Position numbers and translations under genes: made by a program
Source: Myoxocephalus aenaeus
Taxonomy: Eukaryota; Chordata; Actinopteri; Perciformes; Cottidae
Assembly: GCA_038501785.1 (NCBI GenBank)
Contig: JBAMJR010000089.1
Coordinates: 7,469,501 to 7,533,500, forward strand
Length of the DNA stretch: 64,000 nucleotides
Direction: 5' to 3'
The notes under the pieces: generated by a model
Told to the model about the DNA's origin: nothing
Seen by the model: only the letters and a program-made list of their open reading frames with translations
Databases searched by the model: none
In this document: positions 57,701-64,000 of the stretch, in pieces
Numbering within the stretch: the first letter of the stretch is position 1
How the letters are laid out: each line of letters opens with the position of its first letter

Positions 57701-58282
57701 CCGAAAGTCCTGGTACTCCGTAGGTACTCCTGACAGGTCCGATGCAGAGCTGGGGCAAGCTGACTGCTGAGGTGCAGCCGCTTGTTTCAGGCAGATCAGG
57801 TGACAGGATGCACTCCAGTCCATGATGGCTCCTGTGACCCAGTCGATGTGGGGGTTATGGCGGCGGAGCCAGGGGTGCCCCAGGATTAGTGGATGCTGGG
57901 GTGACCGCAGGATAAGAAACCGAATGGTCTCCTGGTGGTTACCAGACAGGAGCATACGAACTGGCGCGGTCTGGTGAGTCACTGTCCCCAGTAGGTGGCC
58001 GTCCAGAGCGTTGGCAGAAACAGGGCCTGGCAGCGGTACCCGCTCGATACCCAGCTGACGGGCGAGGTCCTCGTCAATGAAGCTGTCGTCAGCACCAGAG
58101 TCAATGAACGTAGCTAGGGTCTGTGATCCGTTCGCGAGCAGCAGCTGAGCGTGGAAAAGGGGTCTTTGGTTGGGAGAGAGTCTTGTGGTTCGGCTCACCA
58201 GTACCTCCCCCGTTACGGGCGAGCCGCGTCTTTTACTGGGCACCGGGATATGAAGTGACCAGCCTGGCCACAGTACAGGCAA
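54770..58282 (-). CDS. pol: Pol polyprotein of the chromovirus
   Basis: A 1,170-residue open frame. Positions by residue: aspartic protease DSGADDSF at 61-68; reverse transcriptase with motif A LDLRNAY (Asp 313) and YLDD at 375-378; RNase H with Asp 524, Glu 567 and Asp 593 (TDHKN); integrase zinc site His 707/His 714 and Cys 744/Cys 747; integrase DDE triad Asp 777, Asp 837 and Glu 873 (35 residues between the last two); chromodomain at about 1064-1117 (TYTVRRLL…WEGYGPEERCW). All key residues are present and there is no internal stop. The frame overlaps the end of gag by 70 nt in the -1 frame, so it is probably made by ribosomal frameshifting and not from its own start. The chromodomain would guide integration through histone marks. 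Confidence 0.96.
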   Translation of the reverse strand: MPVLWPGWSLHIPVPSKRRGSPVTGEVLVSRTTRLSPNQRPLFHAQLLLANGSQTLATFIDSGADDSFIDEDLARQLGIERVPLPGPVSANALDGHLLGTVTHQTAPVRMLLSGNHQETIRFLILRSPQHPLILGHPWLRRHNPHIDWVTGAIMDWSASCHLICLKQAAAPQQSACPSSASDLSGVPTEYQDFREVFSKVKASSLPPHRPYDCAINLQPGTTPPRGRLYSLSAPEREAMEAYINSSLAAGIIRPSSSPAGAGFFFVGKKDKSLRPCIDYRGLNDITVKNRYPLPLISSAFELLRGATIFTKLDLRNAYHLVRIREGDEWKTAFNTPTGHYEYLVMPFGLTNAPAVFQALVNDVLRDMLNKQVFVYLDDILIFSRSREEHIHHVQSVLQRLLKNSLFVKAEKCEFHASSVSFLGYIVGQGTVQMDPAKVSAVTSWPIPDSRKHLQRFLGFANFYRRFIRGYSTVAAPLTALTSSRVQFRWSPSAEEAFQSLKARFTSAPILQVPDPERQFVVEVDASEVGVGAILSQRSASDQKLHPCAFFSRRLSPAERNYDVGNRELLAVKLALEEWRHWLEGTSLPFLCWTDHKNLEYIQSAKRLNSRQARWSLFFTRFNFSLCYRPGTRNAKPDALSRQFVDKGDSIPCNDKILSAPVLVASITWEVEERVKAALEAQPGPSSCPPDRLFVPQTLRSEVLQWAHSSKLTCHPGSQRTKDALQQRFWWATLEKDTREFVNACPVCNQHKPSHQAPAGFLQPLSVPRRPWSHISLDFVTGLPLSNKHTTILTVVDRFSKMAHFVPLPKLPSAKETAELVLLHVFRLHGLPTDVVSDRGPQFTSVFWREFCTLIGATASLSSGFHPQSNGQTERKNQEMETALRCLVSENPASWSQQLLWVEYAHNTLTSSATGMSPFQCAYGFQPPLFSALEKEVSCPSVQAFVRRCHRTWAKARVALLSSANRYSAAANRHRSKAPIYQVGQKVWLSTRDLPLRVEAKKLAPRFIGPFEVLRVINPAAVRLKLPRALRVHPSFHVSRVKPVRECPLVPAVQPPPPPRFIEGGLTYTVRRLLRSRRRGRGLQYLVDWEGYGPEERCWVPARHILDAPLIREFHRSHPDQPSKGPVPMGVTQPDSAPALPSAASDIEEEPSSDQDNSPADEERAEMSEEY

Positions 58283-59214
58283 AGACCTCCCCGGCGACGG
58301 CGCTCCCGCTCCTCCCGGGTGAGACTGGTGCGCCCTACCTCCATGGGTTCAACCTCCCCTGGTTGAGAGCCCGGGGCGATGCTGGTGGCTGCCGGAGGAG
58401 CTCGACGCTGGGTGAACACGCGGCGATCTGCCTTGCGTCGCTCCTGTCGCCTTGCCTGGATGCGTCTGTCCACTCGGGAAGTGAGCTCTACTAAGCCATC
58501 CAAGTTGGCAGGCAACTCAAAAGAGATCAGTTCATCTTTAACATAGTCCGCTAGTCCAGTCAAGAACACCTCACACTGTGCTGCCTCGTTCCAGTCGCTA
58601 AGGCGCGCTCTTGTACGAAACTCCAAAGCATAATCCACCACTGTCCGGTCTCCCTGGCGCAGTTCCGCCAGTCCCCCGCTTGGATCTGGGCCCCTGGAGA
58701 CCGCTCCGAATACCTTGCGAAGCTCCGCAGAAAACAGCAGGAACGAAGAGCAGGCTGGTGTGCGTCTCTCCCATTCAGCGGTGCCCCACAGTCGCGCTCT
58801 GTCAGTCAGGTGGTTGATGGTGAAGGCTACCTTAGCCTCCTCCGAGGCGAAGGTGTGGGGCTGCAGGGAGAACAGGATGGAGCAGTTTGTGATGTATGGG
58901 TTGCAGCCCTCGGGTTCTCCAGCGTAGCGCTCCGGGGTTCCCACCCGAGGCTCGTGTGCTGGCACAGGTGACGGTGAGACCGGAGGTGGAGAGACCGGAG
59001 GCGGAGAGGCAGGAGACGTTGCAGCGGCTACAAGCTGGGTCAGGGCCGCTGTCAGTTGGCACATCTGGTCGGTCATCGCCGTCATAGCCCGCTCCTGGGC
59101 TGCCGCAGACCGCCGAGTCTCCGCAGCGAAACTGACCATCTGCGCCTCGTGCTGCTGGAGGGCGTTCTCGATCCTCTCAAACCGGCTTGTCGCAGGAGGT
59201 TGTGCTGGGTCCAT
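58213..59214 (-). CDS. gag: Gag of the chromovirus
   Basis: A 333-residue frame starting at ATG 59214, only about 18 nt after the 5' LTR. It has an N-terminal helical segment, a proline-rich stretch (PPPVSPPPVSP), a capsid-like central region (retrotransposon gag domain, around 'VAFTINHLTDRARLW') and a basic C-terminal part with a CCHC zinc knuckle CLYCGQAGHFISRC at residues 312-325. It would assemble the particle and bind the RNA. The frame is intact and ends at 58213 inside the pol overlap. Confidence 0.95.
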   Translation of the reverse strand: MDPAQPPATSRFERIENALQQHEAQMVSFAAETRRSAAAQERAMTAMTDQMCQLTAALTQLVAAATSPASPPPVSPPPVSPSPVPAHEPRVGTPERYAGEPEGCNPYITNCSILFSLQPHTFASEEAKVAFTINHLTDRARLWGTAEWERRTPACSSFLLFSAELRKVFGAVSRGPDPSGGLAELRQGDRTVVDYALEFRTRARLSDWNEAAQCEVFLTGLADYVKDELISFELPANLDGLVELTSRVDRRIQARRQERRKADRRVFTQRRAPPAATSIAPGSQPGEVEPMEVGRTSLTREERERRRRGGLCLYCGQAGHFISRCPVKDAARP

Positions 59215-59219
59215 AATTG

Positions 59220-59229
59220 GTCAGATTGT
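59220..59229 (-). other. Putative self-priming primer-binding site
   Basis: Two bases after the 5' LTR the sense strand reads ACAATCTGAC. Its complement GTCAGATTGT occurs in the LTR (sense strand starting at 59354). No tRNA-type TGG site is present. Tf1/sushi elements prime from the folded 5' end of their own RNA, which this would allow. Confidence 0.6.
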
Positions 59230-59231
59230 AA

Positions 59232-59569
59232 TGTAACGGTTCGGTGGACCAGGACCCAGAAGCACGACTCTCGACACAGCGGTAGCGAATAAGAGTCCTT
59301 TACTGGCAATGAACGAAACAGGCTTAAACATGGAAACACACAAGACAATCTGACAGGGGACAAGTGCAAGTGAGGGGACCTAAGTAGTGAAGACTAATGA
59401 GGGAATGTGCTACAGGTGAGACGGGCATGAACAGGTGCATGAAATGAGGGCTGACGAGGAGAGAGTGGCTGACAGACTGAGGAGGGCGTGGAGCAAGAAC
59501 TGAACTGACAGATGGTAAACAGACAGGCAGACAGAGTGAAAACAACTAGTCGAGGACTAAACCGTGACA
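59232..59569 (-). repeat. 5' LTR of the chromovirus
   Basis: 338 bp, identical by eye to the 3' LTR. If self-priming applies, transcription should start near 59354, giving about 123 nt of R-U5. Confidence 0.96.
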
Positions 59570-59574
59570 ATGTT

Positions 59575-60757
59575 GGGTTATTCCGTTAGAAAAAGAAAGT
59601 GAAGCAAAACTATTCAGCTTGATGTTTACCTTTTGCTCGCTTTCGTCACTTTATTATGAATTCTGTTGAAGTGTTCTATAAATAAAATTTTATTTTATCA
59701 TTTCTGAGACATGTTTTGTTTGTTTTTTGAAGCCGAAACTGTTCTTTATTTCCATCAGATCATGAATCTCACTCAAAAAGTAGCTTCAAATGATTAGGAC
59801 CAGACAACGGCTTATGTGTGATGGAAGCCAATTATGCTCCCGGTGCACAAGCTCGATCTGGTCGTGTGCACACGCGGACCATAACCTAGATTCTTCCGAT
59901 CGAGGTAAACGTAGGCTTAGGAATAATATAACTCGCCTGACAGTGTTCAACAGAACGATAATGGAATTGTAAAGCTACTGTCGGATTAGGGAAGCCACCT
60001 GCCTCCGTTTCCTATTTTACTGTAAACCTGTCTGGCTCGGATGGCCTGCCCGTTGAACTAATCTTCTAGCAATCACTCCATTGATCATCCACCCCGAGTG
60101 AAATGGTGCGCTTGTTAACGCTTCAATTAAAAACATGCTTTCAGTGCAGAAAGAGAGATTTGGAGGTGAATTTGGCACAAGGATACTGTAACTGAAAACA
60201 CACTTTTTCACTCAAACTGGCACAGAGGCTCAAACCTGACTCATCAGGAGACTGAAGTGATTACATTTTTTGTCTTTATTGTCGTTATCCAACACAGGGT
60301 TGCACAACAAACTTTAGTTGTAACCTATTTGCTACACAAGAAAAATATGACAAACACAACCAAAACAGTAGGCCATTCCTCAAGTGCATTTTTAAAATGT
60401 AGATCAGAATTGTAAAAGCAACAAATCAAGAAAACAGTTCTCTGGGCAATATCGCTGACATTTTAACATTAAAAATTAAACATCAGGGAAACATGGTCCA
60501 TCAACTTTGACTATGTTTGAGCAGCAAGCATTGGTGTAAACAATCACACAACACAGTCTGCCTCCTCTCATCCCACCAGTCATGAAAGCCTTAATTTAGG
60601 GCATTTTAAGATCATGAGGTTCCTTGCACTGCTGTGATTTTCATTTTGACAAGACAGTATAGGGCGCATTGCAATTTATATTTATAGAGGTTAAATACAA
60701 TTTTGAAGTGCTACTAAAATATAGAATCAATTATTTACAATTATATTATAATACTGA

Positions 60758-60817
<60 letters not shown>

Positions 60818-62935
60818 TTAACTAATCCAAATTAAAATGAGACTAAACCAGACTTATAAATTATTGAAAAAGCAAAAATAAATAACCAGGTTACATTGTA
60901 ACCTTACATATACATTGCATTTTGTTCACTGCCATTAAGTAAACCACATCACAAAATAATGTCTTGCTATCTGCTTTTAGGCTAACAAATGGTTTCACAG
61001 AGCCTTTTCACACTCAAATTTAAAGGAGCTGAAAGTATATTGAGTCAATGTATTATCATCGTTTTCCAATTGTCTGAGGAATCCAGTCGTCAAGTCTAGC
61101 TCTAGTGAGATAACTCTGATCTTCAGTTTAGAGCAACACAAGGAAGAGAAGAACCCACATTCATTAACTGCTTGATGTGAGCCTCCAAAGTTGAAGAACA
61201 TCAGAAAACATGTATTGTACAGGAAGAAAACAGGGTGAAGAAATGGGTTCAAGTGCGTACTTTCACTTATAAGGGTAGTAATACATTCTATACAGACGAG
61301 AGTAGCTGAGAAGCAGAGTTCTCCTGCTAATGCATTGCACCCAGGGTACCTGCTGACCACGTCCTCTCGCACAGCTAATGCAGCCCAAAGCCTTGGTCTC
61401 TCTCTGCCGCATTCCTTTCCTTCGTATACTCTGATTAAATAAATAGGGTTGTACTCAGCCAAAGCACTGTAATATGTATCGTCTTCTACAGCATTCTCTG
61501 CACTCATATTTTAGGATGCCATTTCTCGTCAATATGGTACGTACTGAGGAATGTATTGCTTCAATCAACTACACTTGGCATCAACACTGGTTAGACATTT
61601 AGAATTTTTCCTTTATGGTTGAGTTTTTTTAGGGTCGGATAGAGTAATGCTTTTGACTGGGAAAGTCATCACCTGACCTCAAGCCAACCAAATATTTAAG
61701 CAGAGCAACATCAAGGTCAAATCTAAGTGTTCGCTGATAATTGGCAGTTATTTAGTGTGAAAACCTCCTTAACAAGTCTTAAATGATGTATGTAAATGTT
61801 CTGAATTAATTTCACACCATTCAAATTCAGTTGAAACAAAAGGGCTTCAACACCAACGTGCTAAATCATATGTGGGTATAGAAGCAGTTTAACATGTTGG
61901 GTAAAGCACTTAATTGCAATCTTACAAGGAGTTAGATGAGAATAATGATACCGCTCTGTCCGTATGAAAACTTTTTTTTTTCAACTTTGGAGCCCAACTG
62001 TTTTCCCCTGCTTCCAGTCTTCCTGCTGAGCTCTTGGCAGAGGCTCCATACTTGATGCAGAGACATACATTTTGGTATTATTGATTCCAATAACACAAAA
62101 AGTCTGGAATATGTTGGCTGTAATGCACTGCAGTGGTGATTTTGCAGATACTGTTACATGCATTGGTGCACCTCTCCAAGGAAAACATTAAATCTTAACC
62201 GTCCTAATCTGTCTGCCGAAAACTCACTAATCACAGATAGCTCGATGTTTAATTTACTTCTGCAATGTCAAGACAGCAGGCACTCAGATGAACAATTATC
62301 TGTTCAGTCAAGCATTAGCTGAAAACCCAAAATCTCATCAGTAATAATTAGGGTATTCATTTGTATTAGATGTTATGTGTTATGATTAAGGTGATCCCCA
62401 GCAATCTGCCAGTCATGTCTGGATGTCATTTATTACCAAGTGACACCCAAGATGTCATAGTTGTGCTTAACTTAATTAATTTGCTCTCACTGGGTACCTT
62501 TGAGTCACGAGTAGAACCAGGCCAAATGGACATGCCCATCAGCTTGCGTAATATTTTATTTTAGACAGCCGGTCGAGATAGAGAGCGTGTTTGAGTATGA
62601 AATGAAGTCAGCAATAACATTAGAACTGCCATCGTAGCACTGCAGGGTGTTTCCAGTTTAAATATTGCTCAGCCTTTTTATCGTTAATATTTCTTTTAAC
62701 TGTTTAAACGATGGCATTAATTGGTCAAAGATATTATTGTTGGTTAACTATACATACCTAATTAAGAACAGAAAAATGAATGAACATATGTATACTATAT
62801 AACCCACGGATCTGTGTTCACAGATTTGCCTTTGTTGAAGCCATAGTTTGCCTTAGTATTAAAAGCATTCAAATCTGTGGGCCTTTAACTGGAAAAGAGC
62901 ACTGACGGAATCTTGAATGTGCATTTTGCTGGTTT
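59575..62935. other. Unassigned AT-rich sequence with a long (TA)n tract
   Basis: A (TA)n microsatellite occupies 60761-60813. A 170-codon frame on the minus strand (61507-60995) has no recognisable domain and no splice or promoter support; it is recorded but not called as a gene. Confidence 0.4.
60470..60590. repeat. Dispersed repeat fragment, relative of 14.15-14.25 kb
   Basis: CATCAGGGAAACATGG…TTTGAGCAGCAAGCATTGGTGTAAAC…CCTCCTCTCATCCCACC matches the same words in the same order near 14,150-14,250. Class unknown. Confidence 0.45.
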
Positions 62936-62939
62936 GAGA

Positions 62940-63690
62940 TTTACAACAATCGTAAATGATACCTCTTCTGAATTCTACAATGGTGCCATTATATTGGCTT
63001 CTGATTCAGCCTGTTTCACAACTTTGTAGAGTGACATTGTATATGTCATTGCTGATTGAGTTGCCTGTCCCCAGATGGTTACACAATAACAAAGATGAAA
63101 TAAAATCATTGCATGCACAAGATCTTGTTAGTCGAAAACAAGGTTAGCCTTGTCGTTCTCGGACACTTTCCTCGTATGTGCATTACATTTTAACTGGGAA
63201 TCCAAGACAACACCTAGATATTTTCTTCGGATTTAATTTGCCTGTGGAAAGCCATATTTAATCTTATTGAAAAGCACACAGACAATTTTTGCACGAATCA
63301 GGAAGTTAGTTTGAATCCACCAACCTTATGCCTATTCAGTAACTCTGCAGCCATTGCAGAGTCTTTTTCGATATCTCTTGATATCATAGTCTTTTTCGAT
63401 AAATTATTGCATCATCAGCATACATTTGGCATCCAACCTGGTAGCTCGATAATCTGCCCATTTTGAAATTTTGACTTTATTCCAAAGTCGATAATTTTTC
63501 ATCTATCAAAGGCTTTTTAAAGTTTAGATAACTGTGGCCACTATTTTACCATCATCAAATGTTCTCCTAATACATTCTGTAATAAAACATGTAGCCATTT
63601 GTTGAATTTCTACATGATTTGGATGGAGAAGCTGGTTTCTTTCAAGAAATGTAATCAACTGCTCTATAACTTTCAAGATTGCCGAAGGAA
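62940..63690 (-). pseudogene. LINE reverse-transcriptase relic
   Basis: Read on the minus strand, short in-frame pieces follow the LINE RT order: 'VIEQLITFLERNQLLHPN' (finger region), 'ECIRRTFDDGKIVAT' leading into motif A, 'CQMYADDAIIY' (catalytic YADD, at about 63410-63420) and a later 'VTIWGQATQSAM…SLYKVVKQA' segment typical of the region after RT in fish LINEs. Several stops and frameshifts separate the pieces. A diverged L2/Rex1-like element fits; the motif GSI/LGP block is lost. Confidence 0.75.
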
Positions 63691-63692
63691 TT

Positions 63693-63721
63693 GGGTTAGG
63701 GTTAGGGGGTTAGGGTTAGGG
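63693..63721 (+). repeat. Short interstitial telomeric repeat
   Basis: GGGTTAGGGTTAGGG, two extra G, then TTAGGGTTAGGG: about four TTAGGG units inside ordinary sequence. Confidence 0.9.
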
Positions 63722-64000
63722 TCTTTAATTACAATCTTGGTTAAGAATGTAATTGTTGTCAGTGTTTTGTTTAAATAGTTTAGGTAATTCCCCAGAATTG
63801 ATGTATAAACAATCATATGTATTATGGGCATTCATATATATTTAGCTTTTTAATTATTCAGTTGATGAATTATTTGTGAGAAAAAAAAAAGCAGTATAAT
63901 TTACTAAGATTTTAGACAGTTCTATTGGTCTAGAAGGTTTGCTGTCAGTTCTTCCAATGATTGGACAAAACGGGCATTAAGTACATTTGGTATCAGAGAT
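63722..64000. other. Unassigned AT-rich sequence
   Basis: No feature recognised to the window edge. Confidence 0.35.

Larger units (their letters stand above)
54358..59569 (-). mobile_element. Ty3/gypsy chromovirus (Tf1/sushi-like), apparently intact
   Basis: Two 338-bp LTRs, identical by eye, flank gag and pol on the minus strand. The 5-bp duplication ATGTT lies at 54353-54357 and 59570-59574. The LTRs begin TGTCACGG and end CCGTTACA in the element's sense. A purine tract precedes the 3' LTR and a self-complementary primer site follows the 5' LTR. The pol order protease-RT-RNase H-integrase with a C-terminal chromodomain places it among vertebrate chromoviruses. Identical LTRs and open genes indicate a very young insertion, possibly still competent. 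Confidence 0.96.

Noticed and set aside
60995..61507. 170-codon open frame on the minus strand
   Set aside because: No domain, no repeat family, no splice or promoter support; a chance frame of this length is plausible in 64 kb.
63693..63721. Chromosome end
   Set aside because: Ordinary sequence continues on both sides and only about four units are present.

Overview
The window looks like teleost (ray-finned fish) nuclear DNA. It is AT-rich and gene-poor, and it is packed with fish-type repeats: V-SINEs with a tRNA-like head, L2/UnaL2-like LINE 3' ends, Tc1-like, hAT-like and PIF/Harbinger-like DNA transposons, a BEL/Pao element and a chromodomain-bearing Ty3/gypsy element. There is no operon structure, no rRNA and no CRISPR. 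No ordinary host gene is complete here. The only host-type exon I can suggest is a short 5' coding exon near 18.7 kb, so most of the window may be intergenic or intronic.

Layout. 1-5.3 kb: a LINE end, a frameshifted Tc1-like element inside a TA microsatellite, a 205-bp palindromic insertion with a 5-bp target duplication, a CG-rich palindrome cluster and a second LINE end. 6.2-12.4 kb: a BEL/Pao retrotransposon with nearly identical LTRs. It has lost most of RNase H and all of integrase, and a hAT-like MITE sits in its 5' LTR. 14.6-17.0 kb: a nested stack, with a hAT-like element holding a long-armed foldback element, which in turn holds an inverted copy of the MITE plus 117 bp of the BEL LTR. 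17-36 kb: mostly unassigned sequence with scattered LINE, hAT, Tc1, Harbinger and SINE pieces. 36.5-41.0 kb: a 4.5-kb segment with CACTG...CAGTG ends that carries a spliced gene (a degenerate zinc finger joined to a conserved C-terminal domain) and a possible 40-residue single-pass membrane peptide. 41-50.6 kb: nested hAT/Harbinger MITEs, a solo LTR, a three-unit X-box-like tandem repeat and a deleted hAT element. 54.4-59.6 kb (minus strand): an apparently intact Ty3/gypsy chromovirus with identical LTRs. 62.9-63.7 kb: an antisense LINE reverse-transcriptase relic and a short interstitial telomere repeat.

The coding content is nearly all transposon-borne. The chromovirus is the only element whose genes look intact, and its primer-binding site is complementary to a stretch of its own LTR, as expected for Tf1/sushi-type self-priming. 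The most unusual object is the CACTG-ended segment carrying a spliced non-transposase gene. The BEL-MITE-foldback relationship is a readable record of very recent local rearrangement. All family assignments rest on motifs and remembered consensus features; no database search was possible.
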